This document shows, piece by piece, positions 24,955 to 33,340 of a stretch of DNA of 64,000 bases. Origin of the DNA: Actinacidiphila guanduensis (GTDB lineage Bacteria; Actinomycetota; Actinomycetes; Streptomycetales; Streptomycetaceae). The stretch is from the NCBI RefSeq assembly GCF_900103985.1, contig NZ_FNIE01000016.1, forward strand, positions 62,001 through 126,000, written 5' to 3'. Numbering within the stretch: position 1 is the first letter of the stretch; the number at the start of each line of letters is the position of its first letter. The translations under genes were made by a program, and so were the position numbers. Under the pieces are notes generated by a model that saw nothing but the letters and a program-made list of their open reading frames with translations, searched no databases and was not told the DNA's origin.

Positions 24955-26454
24955 GTGACCGAGCAGGCCATCACCCACTGGATCGCCGGCCGGCCCTGGA
25001 CCGGCACCGCGCAGCGCCGCGGCGAGGTGTACGACCCCGCCACCGGCCAGGTCACCGGCCGGGTGGACTTCGCCTCGCGCGCCGTGGTGGACGAGGCGGT
25101 GGCGGCGGCCGTGGACGCCTTCGCGCAATGGCGGCACACCTCGGTCGCCCGCCGCACCCAGGTGCTCTTCGCCTTCCGCGAACTGCTCCACGCCCACCGC
25201 CGGGAGCTGGCCGAGACCATCACCGCCGAGCACGGCAAGGTGCTGGACGACGCCCTCGGCGAGGTCGCCCGGGGCCTGGAGGTCGTGGAGTACGCCTGCG
25301 GCATCCCGCAGCTGTCCCGCGGCGCCTACAGCGAGCAGGCGTCCACCGGCGTCGACGTCTACTCCATCCGCCAGCCGCTCGGCCCGGTCGCGATCATCTC
25401 GCCCTTCAACTTCCCCGCCATGGTGCCGATGTGGTTCTTCCCGCTGGCCATCGCCGCCGGGAACACGGTGGTGCTCAAGCCCTCGGAGAAGGACCCCTCG
25501 GCCTCGCTCCTGCTCGCCCGGCTGTGGGCCGAGGCCGGACTGCCCGACGGGGTCTTCAACGTCGTCCACGGCGACAAGGAGGCCGTGGACCGGCTGCTGG
25601 AGCACCCCGCGATCAAGGCCGTCTCGTTCGTCGGCTCCACCCCGGTCGCCCGCCACGTCTACGAGACCGGCACCCGGCACGGCAAGCGGGTCCAGGCGCT
25701 GGGCGGCGCGAAGAACCACATGCTGGTGCTGCCCGACGCCGACCTCGACCTGGCCGCCGACGCCGCCGTCAACGCCGGCTACGGGGCCGCGGGGGAGCGC
25801 TGCATGGCGGTCTCCGTCGTGGTGGCCGTGGACCCGGTCGGCGACGGCCTGGTCGAGCGCATCCGCCGGCGCATCGCGGGCCTGACCGTCGGCCCCGGCA
25901 CCGCCCCCGACTCCGCCATGGGCCCGCTGGTCACCGGCGCCCATCGGGACAGGGTCGCGGGCTACCTCGAATCCGGCGTCGCCGACGGCGCCGTCCTCGC
26001 CGTGGACGGCCGCAAGCACCCCATGGCCGGTGACCCCGGCGGCTTCTGGCTCGGCCCGACCCTCTTCGACCACGTCCGGCCCGGCATGGCGGTCTACGAC
26101 GACGAGATCTTCGGCCCCGTGCTGTCCGTGGTCCGCGTGCCGAGCTACCAGGCGGGCGTCGACCTGGTCAACGCCAACCGCTACGGCAACGGCACCGCGA
26201 TCTTCACCAATGACGGCGGCGCCGCCCGCCGGTTCCAGCACGAGGTCGAGGTCGGCATGGTGGGCATCAACGTGCCCATCCCGGTCCCCGTCGCCTACTA
26301 CTCCTTCGGCGGCTGGAAGGACTCCCTCTTCGGCGACGCCCACGCCTACGGCGAGGACGGGGTGCGCTTCTTCACCCGAGGCAAGGCCGTCACCCAGCGC
26401 TGGGCCGACCCCGGCCACGGCGGCATCAACCTGGGCTTCCCGACGAACTCCTGA
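24955..26454 (+). CDS. mmsA: CoA-acylating methylmalonate-semialdehyde dehydrogenase
   Basis: An ALDH-superfamily enzyme of the MmsA/IolA type that converts malonate or methylmalonate semialdehyde to acetyl- or propionyl-CoA; 499 aa, GTG at 24955 with AAGGAG upstream. Family traits are the N-terminal THWIAGRPW, SIRQPLGPVAIISPFNFPAM, the cofactor site VLKPSEKDPSA, SFVGSTPVARHVYETG, GGAKNHMLVLPDADL in place of the catalytic-Glu motif LELGGK, and the nucleophile Cys in GAAGERCMAVS. Replacement of that Glu is a hallmark of the CoA-dependent subgroup. It probably serves valine, beta-alanine or propanediamine-derived semialdehydes. Its last 29 bases overlap the convergent PAP2 gene. Confidence 0.9.
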   Translation: MTEQAITHWIAGRPWTGTAQRRGEVYDPATGQVTGRVDFASRAVVDEAVAAAVDAFAQWRHTSVARRTQVLFAFRELLHAHRRELAETITAEHGKVLDDALGEVARGLEVVEYACGIPQLSRGAYSEQASTGVDVYSIRQPLGPVAIISPFNFPAMVPMWFFPLAIAAGNTVVLKPSEKDPSASLLLARLWAEAGLPDGVFNVVHGDKEAVDRLLEHPAIKAVSFVGSTPVARHVYETGTRHGKRVQALGGAKNHMLVLPDADLDLAADAAVNAGYGAAGERCMAVSVVVAVDPVGDGLVERIRRRIAGLTVGPGTAPDSAMGPLVTGAHRDRVAGYLESGVADGAVLAVDGRKHPMAGDPGGFWLGPTLFDHVRPGMAVYDDEIFGPVLSVVRVPSYQAGVDLVNANRYGNGTAIFTNDGGAARRFQHEVEVGMVGINVPIPVPVAYYSFGGWKDSLFGDAHAYGEDGVRFFTRGKAVTQRWADPGHGGINLGFPTNS

Positions 26455-27295
26455 CCTCCCGCGGCTGCTTCCCGGGCCGCCCGGGCACCGCGCCCGGCAG
26501 CAGCCGGGCCGCCGCCACCGGCGACAGCAGCGCCACCGCCAGCAGCCAGCTGCCCACCACGTCCAGCGGCCAGTGGTAGCCGCACCACACCAGGGCGGCG
26601 CCCACCGCCAGCGCCAGTACGGCCGTCCCCGCCGCCAAGGCGGCGCGGGCGGCGGCGCGCAGGAAGGGCAGCAGCACCAGGGCGGCGAGGCCGAAGCCCA
26701 CCGAGGAGGTCGCCGTGTGGCCGGAGGGGAAGTAGCCGTAGGAGGGGTCGGGCACCACGCGGCCCGGCGCCGGGCGGTCCACCCCGGACTTCACCAGCGA
26801 CACCACCACCGGCAGCACGCACATCGCGAGCGTGGCCGCCGCCGGCACGGCCCACCAGCGCGGCAGGCCGGCCCGGCGGCCCAGCACCACCGAGGCGGCC
26901 AGCGCCGCCAGCAGCACCGGGACCGCGACCTCGATGTCGCCCAGGTCGCACAGCACGTGCGCAGGAGTGCTCAGGGCCGGGTGGGCGCGGTCCGCGTCCC
27001 GGAAGGCGCGCAGCACCCGGCCGTCGTCGCGGATCAGCCGGCCGCCCGCGGCCACCCGCCAGGTGAGCAGCGCGAAGGCCGCCAGCGCGGCGGCCGTCAG
27101 GAGGGCATGGGGCAGAAAAGGAGTCAGCCGCCCCGGAACAGGGGGGAGAGTTCCGGGGCGGCCAGGGCGATCGCCGTACCGTCCGTCCCGGGGGGTTTGG
27201 GACGAACGGCCGACCGATCGGCGAGGATTGCCGGACCCGAAGGACCCGGCGGTTGCGTGTGCCAGGGCACTGCTGCGCCGGTGATGGGGATTCAT
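26426..27295 (-). CDS. PAP2-type phosphatase, membrane
   Basis: A membrane-embedded type 2 phosphatidic acid phosphatase-family protein, 289 aa from the ATG at 27295; the start is uncertain because frames stay open to 27442 and no good ribosome-binding site is seen. The acid phosphatase motifs are KSGVDRPAPGR, PSGHT with the catalytic His, and CGYHWPLDV with the second His and Asp. The arginine usual before this last motif is not present. Five to six hydrophobic helices surround them. Likely substrates are lipid phosphates such as phosphatidate or undecaprenyl diphosphate. The 298-bp gap up to gabT holds nothing I recognise. Confidence 0.8.
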   Translation of the reverse strand: MNPHHRRSSALAHATAGSFGSGNPRRSVGRSSQTPRDGRYGDRPGRPGTLPPVPGRLTPFLPHALLTAAALAAFALLTWRVAAGGRLIRDDGRVLRAFRDADRAHPALSTPAHVLCDLGDIEVAVPVLLAALAASVVLGRRAGLPRWWAVPAAATLAMCVLPVVVSLVKSGVDRPAPGRVVPDPSYGYFPSGHTATSSVGFGLAALVLLPFLRAAARAALAAGTAVLALAVGAALVWCGYHWPLDVVGSWLLAVALLSPVAAARLLPGAVPGRPGKQPREVRSSSGSPG

Positions 27296-27593
27296 CGGCG
27301 CCGTGTCGCCTGCGGCTTCCTCACGGGGATTCGGCCGCGTGCGGGGTGTTCCTCGGAAACCGTACGTCACTTCCGGCTCGCCATGGTCTCCGATCACCCG
27401 TCCGCCATCAGGCTCGCACACCTTCTTCACGACCCTGCTCACCGTGCCGTCCCTGGTCTCGCACGCCTCTCACCAGCACCGCAGCGGATGCCGGCGCCAG
27501 GCCGCCGGTCCGGGCGGCGGGCGGTCGCGGAGCCGCCCGAAGGCCCCGCGCGCGCAGGGATCGAGCCTACGCCGAGCCGCCGGGCGGCACCCG

Positions 27594-28925
27594 TCACACG
27601 GCCGCGAATGCCTCCTCGATGATGTCCAGGCCCTCGCCGAGCAGGTCCTCGCCGATCACCAGCGGCGGCAGGAAGCGCAGCACGTTCCCGTACGTCCCGC
27701 AGGTCAGGACGATCAGGCCCTTGGCGTGGCACGCCTTGGCGACGGCCGCGGTCAGCGCCGCGTCCGGCTCCTTGGTGCCCGGCTCCACCAGCTCGACGGC
27801 GATCATCGCCCCGCGGCCGCGCACCTCCCCGATCACCGGGAACTTCTCCTGCATCGCGCGTAGCCGCGGCGTCATCACCTCGCCGATCCGGCGGGCCCTG
27901 GCGGGCAGGTCCAGCTCGCGCATCGTCTCGATGGCGCCCAGCGCCGCCGCGCACGCCACCGGGTTGCCGCCGTAGGTGCCGCCCAGGCCGCCGGCGTGCG
28001 CGGCGTCCATGATCTCCGCCCGGCCGGTCACCGCGGCCAGCGGCAGGCCGCCGGCGATGCCCTTGGCCGTCGTGATCAGGTCCGGCACCACGCCCTCGTC
28101 CTCGCAGGCGAACCACTGGCCGGTGCGGCAGAAGCCGGTCTGGATCTCGTCCGCCACGAACACGATGCCGTGCTCCTTGGCGAAGGCGGCAAGGCGCGGC
28201 AGGAAGCCCTTGGCCGGCTCGATGAAGCCGCCCTCGCCCGCGATCGGCTCGATCACGATCGCGGCCACGTGCTGCGCGCCGATCTGCTTGGTGATGATGT
28301 CCTTCGCCTGCGCGAACGCCTCCTCGGCGGCGTTCTCCGGGCCGGTCAGCCAGCGGTAGCCGTAGGCCAGCGGCACCCGGTACACCTCGGGCGCGAACGG
28401 CCCGAAGCCCTCCTTGTACGGCATGTTCTTCGCCGTGAGCGCCATCGTGAGGTTGGTGCGGCCGTGGTAGCCGTGGTCGAAGACCACCACGGCGGGGCGC
28501 TTGGTGTACGCCCGGGCGATCTTCACCGCGTTCTCCACCGCCTCGGCGCCGGAGTTGAACAGCGCGGACTTCTTCGGGTGGTCGCCCGGGGTCAGCTCCG
28601 CGAGCTGCTCGGCGACCTCCACATAGCCCTCGTACGGGGTGATCATGAAGCAGGTGTGGGTGAAGTCGGCGAGCTGGGCCGAGGCACGGCGCACCACGGC
28701 CGCCGCGCTGTTGCCGACCGAGGTCACGGCGATGCCCGAGCCGAAGTCGATCAGCCGGTTGCCGTCCACGTCCTCCACGACGCCGCCGCCGGCCCTGGCG
28801 ACGAACACCGGCAGCGTCACCCCCACCCCGTCCGCCACTGCGGCGGCCTTCCTGGCGGCGAGCTCCCGCGACCTCGGTCCCGGCACTTCGGTGACGAGCC
28901 TGCGCTCCTGCGGCACTTCGGTCAT
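27594..28925 (-). CDS. gabT: 4-aminobutyrate aminotransferase
   Basis: A class III PLP enzyme that transfers the amino group of GABA to 2-oxoglutarate, giving succinate semialdehyde; 443 aa, ATG at 28925 with AGGGAGA upstream. PLP-binding features are FNSGAEAVENAVKIARAYT, IVFVADEIQTGFCRTG with the ring-contacting Asp, and LITTAKGIAGGLPLAA with the Schiff-base Lys. FDHGYHGRTN and GTYGGNPVACAAALGAI match GabT closely. No succinate-semialdehyde dehydrogenase clearly labelled as GabD is adjacent, although three ALDH genes lie in the window. Its location near the pot and Lrp genes supports GABA as the end of polyamine breakdown. Confidence 0.92.
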   Translation of the reverse strand: MTEVPQERRLVTEVPGPRSRELAARKAAAVADGVGVTLPVFVARAGGGVVEDVDGNRLIDFGSGIAVTSVGNSAAAVVRRASAQLADFTHTCFMITPYEGYVEVAEQLAELTPGDHPKKSALFNSGAEAVENAVKIARAYTKRPAVVVFDHGYHGRTNLTMALTAKNMPYKEGFGPFAPEVYRVPLAYGYRWLTGPENAAEEAFAQAKDIITKQIGAQHVAAIVIEPIAGEGGFIEPAKGFLPRLAAFAKEHGIVFVADEIQTGFCRTGQWFACEDEGVVPDLITTAKGIAGGLPLAAVTGRAEIMDAAHAGGLGGTYGGNPVACAAALGAIETMRELDLPARARRIGEVMTPRLRAMQEKFPVIGEVRGRGAMIAVELVEPGTKEPDAALTAAVAKACHAKGLIVLTCGTYGNVLRFLPPLVIGEDLLGEGLDIIEEAFAAV

Positions 28926-28942
28926 GACCGGCGATCTCCCTT

Positions 28943-28966
28943 GTACGGCTGTACGGCTGTACGGCG
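28943..28966. repeat. Three tandem 8-bp repeats in the gabT leader
   Basis: GTACGGCT, GTACGGCT and GTACGGCG occupy 28943-28950, 28951-28958 and 28959-28966. They lie 18 bases upstream of the gabT start. A possible -10, TACCGT on the minus strand, is immediately upstream of them. A binding array or a slippage-made repeat are both possible. Confidence 0.7.
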
Positions 28967-29100
28967 ACGGTAGGCGACGTCTCCCCGCAGGCTAGGCTCC
29001 CCGTCCGCGCGCCCGCACACGCCGATAGGTCGCACTGCGCCGCGCCGTTTCGCCGCAACGGCCAGTGCGCGGCCGCGCGCCCCGAACCGGCGCAAGATCC

Positions 29101-29129
29101 TTCGGCCCGCGTAGCGCCTCCACTACATT
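29101..29129 (+). promoter_or_regulatory. Probable promoter of the VirD4-like ATPase gene
   Basis: TTCGGC (29101-29106) and TACATT (29124-29129) are separated by 17 bp, matching a principal-sigma promoter of the TANNNT type. The predicted start is near 29136, leaving a leader of about 58 bases. Confidence 0.45.
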
Positions 29130-29193
29130 GAGCGCATCGGCGAGCAGGGCCGGGCGATGAGGGCTGAATGAGGGCTGAGGGGCGGCAGGCGCC

Positions 29194-31536
29194 ATGACGG
29201 CGATGAACCACGAACACAACCACCGCACACCCCCCCACCCCCCCAAACCCCCGGCCCCCCGCCCCCGCACCCCTCCGCCCGCGCCTGTCCAGGCCCCGCC
29301 GCTGTCCGCCGTCGAGCGCTGGGTGCGCACCCCCCGCGTCCCCGACGCCCCCGGGGTGTACGCCTACGACCACGTGCCGCGCCCCCCGGACGACCCGGAC
29401 CGGATGACCGATCGGCGGCTGATCGGCGGCGCAGTGCTCGCCCTGCTGTGCGCCATGTTCCTGTGGTCGATGCTCCGCAACGGCTACATCCCCTTCTGGC
29501 GCCGCCCGCTCACCCTGCTCACCCCCGGCAGCTGGTGGGGCGACCCCACCCCACGCCCCGGCCTGTTCGCCGCCGCAGCCTACGAGCTGCTGTGGATCGG
29601 CGGGCTGGCCTACTACTTCGGCCGCCTGGGCAACTGGCCCGAGGTCGGCCGCCGCTACGCCCCGACACCCGCGCGGCGCGCCTGGGCGGCCCTGGCGGTC
29701 GGCTTCTTCGTCTGGCTGCTCAGCGAGAAGGAGTGGGTGCCGCTGGTCGACCTGCTCGTCCCCCTGCTGCCGCGCTCGTGGATCATGGGCGGCGGCAACG
29801 CCCACACCGCGCTCGCCGTGCAGCGCGGCCTGCACGCGGTGGCGGCCCTGATCATCGCGGTGCCCGCCGCCAGGTACGGCAGGTGGCTCGACCTGCTGCC
29901 CGGCCGGGCAGCCGCTCGCAAAGCCGCCGGCATCCCAGGGCAGGCAGGGCCGCCCGGAGCCGCCCCGGCCCGGACCGTCCCCGCCGACTGGGCCGAGCTG
30001 CGCGCCGCCGGCTACCCGGCGGTGGCCGACCGCCTCACCGAGGAGGTCCGCACCGGACGGATGAGCGACGTCGACTTCGTCCGCATCCGCGAGGCGTGGC
30101 AGGCCGCGAGCCGGGCGGGCCAGGGCGAGCGGCAGTTCGCCGACACCGTCCTGGAACTCGGCGCGGCCGCCTACGCGCACCCCTCCGGCAGCCGGGACCT
30201 GCCGCGGCGCACCGCCGCCCACGACCTGCTCGGCGGCCAAGTGCGCATCGGGACGGGCGTGGACGACAGGCGCAACGGCTACCGCTACCGCGGTGCCGGC
30301 ATCGCCCTGGACCCCGGCCTGCTCGGCACCGGCCTGCTCGCCGTCGGCCCGCCCGGCTCGGGCAAGAGCCGCATGCTGATGCGCCCGGTGGTCGAGTCGC
30401 TGTGCCTGCAGGCGCTCGCCGGGCGGGCGGCCGTGGTGGCGGTCGGCGCCCCCGAGGCCGACCTCGGGCCCGCCGACGCCTTCGACGTGGTGATCTCGCT
30501 CGCCGACCCCGCCTCCCGCTACGACCTCGACCTCTACGGCGGCACCAGCGACCCCGACGCCGCCGGCCGGCTGCTCGCCGAGGCGCTGACCGACGGTCCC
30601 GAGTCGGAGCAGCGCCGGGCGGCCACCGCCCTCGGCCAGCTGCTCGGCCCGTACGCGGCCGTCCACCGTCGCTTCCCGCCGGTGCCCGTGCTGCGCGAAC
30701 TCCTCGAAGGGCTCCCGCACGCCCACGCCGCCCTGCGGGAGGAACTGGACGCCGCCGGGCTGCCGGGACTGGTCCGCGAACTCGACGCCCGGCAGCGGCA
30801 GAGCGCGCGCCCCGGCGACATCGGCCACGTGCTCGCCGACCGTGTCGCACTGCTCGACCGCCCCGCCTTCGCCGGCTTCTTCGACACCTCGGGCCGCTCC
30901 CGGCCGTTCGCCATGCACGCCCTGAACCATCCGCTGCGGGTGCGCATCGAACTGCCCGAGCACGGCCACGCCGAGGCGTCCCGCATCCTGGTGCGGCTGC
31001 TGCTCGCGCAGTTCACCGAGGCCGTCGCCACCCGCCGCGACCGCTCCCGCTTCGCCTGCATCGTCGTCGACGACGCCGGTGAGGCCGTCTCGGAGGGGAC
31101 ACTGCGGGCGCTGCCCTCGCTGCGCGCGTACAACGCCGGCGTCGTCCTTGGCCTGCGCACCCTGGACGCACTGCCCGAGGGCCTGCGCGGGCCGGTGATC
31201 GGAGCGGTCGGCTGCCACATGGCCTTCGCCGGGATCACCGCGCGCGACGGGCGCTACTTCGCCGAGACCTGGGGGACGACCCTCGTGGAGACCCGGGACG
31301 TCACCCGCACTCCCGACCAGTCCGGCGGGACGATGCGCCGGCTCAGCCGCGGGGTGCGGCGCCTGTTCACCGGCGAGGCCGTCACCACCGAATCCGTCAC
31401 CGTGCGGGAGGTGGAGCGGGAGCGGTGGTCGGCTTCGGATCTGGCGCAGCACGTGCCCGCGGGGCACGCCGTCGTGTCGTTCACCACCGTCGGCGGAGAG
31501 CGCACGCCACCGGTGCTGCTGGACCTGCGGGCGTGA
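29194..31536 (+). CDS. Membrane-anchored P-loop ATPase, VirD4/TraD coupling-protein-like
   Basis: A 780-aa protein starting at the ATG at 29194. Residues 1-70 are His/Pro-rich and disordered. Four hydrophobic segments follow at about 77-97, 124-145, 161-185 and 206-227, then a large cytosolic part. Walker A is VGPPGSGKS (385-392) and a Walker B-like strand FACIVVDDAGEAVSEG lies near 620. LDRPAFAGFFDTSGRS and VLGLRTLDALPEGLRGPVIG are typical of VirD4/TraG-like ATPases, as is AETWGTTLVETRDVTRT near the C terminus. No relaxase, other type IV or conjugation genes are nearby. It is followed after 97 bp by a PucR regulator. Role unknown; DNA pumping or protein translocation are guesses. Confidence 0.75.
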   Translation: MTAMNHEHNHRTPPHPPKPPAPRPRTPPPAPVQAPPLSAVERWVRTPRVPDAPGVYAYDHVPRPPDDPDRMTDRRLIGGAVLALLCAMFLWSMLRNGYIPFWRRPLTLLTPGSWWGDPTPRPGLFAAAAYELLWIGGLAYYFGRLGNWPEVGRRYAPTPARRAWAALAVGFFVWLLSEKEWVPLVDLLVPLLPRSWIMGGGNAHTALAVQRGLHAVAALIIAVPAARYGRWLDLLPGRAAARKAAGIPGQAGPPGAAPARTVPADWAELRAAGYPAVADRLTEEVRTGRMSDVDFVRIREAWQAASRAGQGERQFADTVLELGAAAYAHPSGSRDLPRRTAAHDLLGGQVRIGTGVDDRRNGYRYRGAGIALDPGLLGTGLLAVGPPGSGKSRMLMRPVVESLCLQALAGRAAVVAVGAPEADLGPADAFDVVISLADPASRYDLDLYGGTSDPDAAGRLLAEALTDGPESEQRRAATALGQLLGPYAAVHRRFPPVPVLRELLEGLPHAHAALREELDAAGLPGLVRELDARQRQSARPGDIGHVLADRVALLDRPAFAGFFDTSGRSRPFAMHALNHPLRVRIELPEHGHAEASRILVRLLLAQFTEAVATRRDRSRFACIVVDDAGEAVSEGTLRALPSLRAYNAGVVLGLRTLDALPEGLRGPVIGAVGCHMAFAGITARDGRYFAETWGTTLVETRDVTRTPDQSGGTMRRLSRGVRRLFTGEAVTTESVTVREVERERWSASDLAQHVPAGHAVVSFTTVGGERTPPVLLDLRA

Positions 31537-31633
31537 GGCCGTGAGGTACGGTGCGACAGAATCGAAGGTGCCGGCGGCCCCGCCGGCGCACAGGGGCCGC
31601 ACGGCCGCCACTCCCCACCGGTACCGGACCCGC

Positions 31634-33175
31634 ATGCCGCTCACGCTCTCCGCACTCGCCCAGCACACCTCGCTCCGGCTGCGCGTCCTCGCCGGCGCCG
31701 ACCGGCTGGACGCCCAGGTGCGCTGGGTCCACACCAGTGAGCTCGCCGACCCCGCGCCCTACCTGGAGGGCGGCGAACTCCTGCTCACCACCGGCCTGAA
31801 GCTGGACACCGCCGACGAGCAGGCCGCGGCCGCCTACGTGCGGCGCCTGGCGGCCGCCGGCGTGGTCGGCCTCGGCTTCGGTGTCGGCGTCGGGCACGAC
31901 ACGGTGCCGCCGGTGATGGTGCGCGCCGCCGCGGCCGCCGGGCTGCCGCTGCTCGAAGTGCCCCGCGCCACCCCCTTCATCGCGATCAGCAAGGCCGTCT
32001 CGGCCGCCGTCGCCGCCGAGCAGTATCAAGCGGTGACCGCCGGCTTCGAGGCCCAGCGCGAGCTGACCCGGGCCGCGCTCGCCCCCGACGGCACCGCCGC
32101 CCTCCTCTCCCGCATGGCGGCCCACCTCGGCGGCTGGACGGCGCTGTACGACGCCTCCGGTGCCGTGCTGGCCGCGGCGCCGGAGTGGGCCGGGCGCAGG
32201 GCGGCCCGCCTGGCGGGGGAGATCGACCGGCTGCGCGGCCTGCCCGCCCCGGCGAGCGCGGCCGTCGCGGGCCCGGCCGGCACCGAGGACCGGGTCGAGC
32301 TGCAGTCCCTGGGCACCGGCCGCCGCCCCCGCGGCTACCTCGCGGTCGGCACCGAGGAGCGGCTGGACACCGCCGCGCGCTACGTCGTGCACGCCGCCGT
32401 GGCCCTGCTCACCCTCTCCCTGGAGCAGTCCCGCGCCCAGCAGGAGGTCCAGGCCCGGCTCGCCGGCGCCCTGCTGCGGATGCTGCTCGCCGGGGAGTGC
32501 GACCACGCCCGCACGGTCGCCGGCGGGATGTACGGCTCGCTGCTGGACGCCCCGGTGCGGCTGCTGATGGCCGAGCCCGCCGACGGCCAGGCGGGCGGCG
32601 CCGACGCCCTCGCCCTGCTCGCGGAGCGGGCCGAGGCGGCGGCCGCGCGGCTGGGCGACCCCGTGCTCAGCGTCGCCGAGGAGGGGCGGCTGATCGTGCT
32701 GGCCGCGCAGGACGACAAGGCGCTCGCGGCCGTCTCGGAGCTCGCCGAGGCCGAGGACGCCCTGGCCGCGGGGCTGTCCGCGCCCGCCGACCCGGAAGAC
32801 GTGCCCACCGCCCACCGCCAGGCCGAAGGCGCCCTCGCGGTGGCCCAGCGGCGCGGCGCGAACCTCGTGGAGCACGGCGAGGTCGGCGCGGGCTCGGTGG
32901 TGCCGCTGCTCGCCGACGAGGCCGTCCGCGCCTTCGCCCAGGGCCTGCTGCGGCCTCTGCGCGAGCACGACGCCACCTCACGCGGCGACCTGGTCGCCTC
33001 CCTGGCCGAGTGGCTGGCCCACCACGGCCAGTGGGACGCGGCCGCCGCCGACCTCGGCGTCCACCGCCACACCCTGCGCTACCGGATGCGCCGGGTCGAG
33101 GAGATCCTCGGCCGCTCCCTGGACGACCCGGACGTCCGCATGGAGCTGTGGCTGGCGCTGAAGACCGAGCAGTGA
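31634..33175 (+). CDS. PucR-family transcriptional regulator
   Basis: A regulator of the PucR/CdaR class, 513 aa. I choose the ATG at 31634, since MPLTLSALAQHTSLRLRVLAG is the usual N terminus, although no ribosome-binding site is evident; the frame is open from 31541. Residues 1-125 are the N-terminal PucR domain (VRWVHTSELADPAPYLEGGELLLTTG, here cited by its key words HTSELADP and GGELLLTTG). The C-terminal helix-turn-helix has the signature LGVHRHTLRYRMRRVEEILG with ALKTEQ at the end. PucR proteins often control purine, GABA or amine catabolism. The aldehyde dehydrogenase immediately downstream is the likeliest target. Confidence 0.9.
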   Translation: MPLTLSALAQHTSLRLRVLAGADRLDAQVRWVHTSELADPAPYLEGGELLLTTGLKLDTADEQAAAAYVRRLAAAGVVGLGFGVGVGHDTVPPVMVRAAAAAGLPLLEVPRATPFIAISKAVSAAVAAEQYQAVTAGFEAQRELTRAALAPDGTAALLSRMAAHLGGWTALYDASGAVLAAAPEWAGRRAARLAGEIDRLRGLPAPASAAVAGPAGTEDRVELQSLGTGRRPRGYLAVGTEERLDTAARYVVHAAVALLTLSLEQSRAQQEVQARLAGALLRMLLAGECDHARTVAGGMYGSLLDAPVRLLMAEPADGQAGGADALALLAERAEAAAARLGDPVLSVAEEGRLIVLAAQDDKALAAVSELAEAEDALAAGLSAPADPEDVPTAHRQAEGALAVAQRRGANLVEHGEVGAGSVVPLLADEAVRAFAQGLLRPLREHDATSRGDLVASLAEWLAHHGQWDAAAADLGVHRHTLRYRMRRVEEILGRSLDDPDVRMELWLALKTEQ

Positions 33176-33340
33176 GACCGGCGGTCCCCACCGGGCCGCG
33201 GGCCCGGCGCGCGCTGGCCATTCCGTAGCGCCCGGCCGGGGCCGTACTCCTGAGTGGACAACGGAGTTCCGGTCGGGCCGCGCCTACGGTGAAAGGGAAG
33301 TCCGGCAGGCACGAGGCACGTCCAGGAAGGCGGGACCACC

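Noticed and set aside
27439..31734. 1431-codon minus-strand open frame over gabT and the VirD4-like gene
   Set aside because: Composition is that of a high-GC shadow frame; the gabT and ATPase frames carry all conserved motifs.
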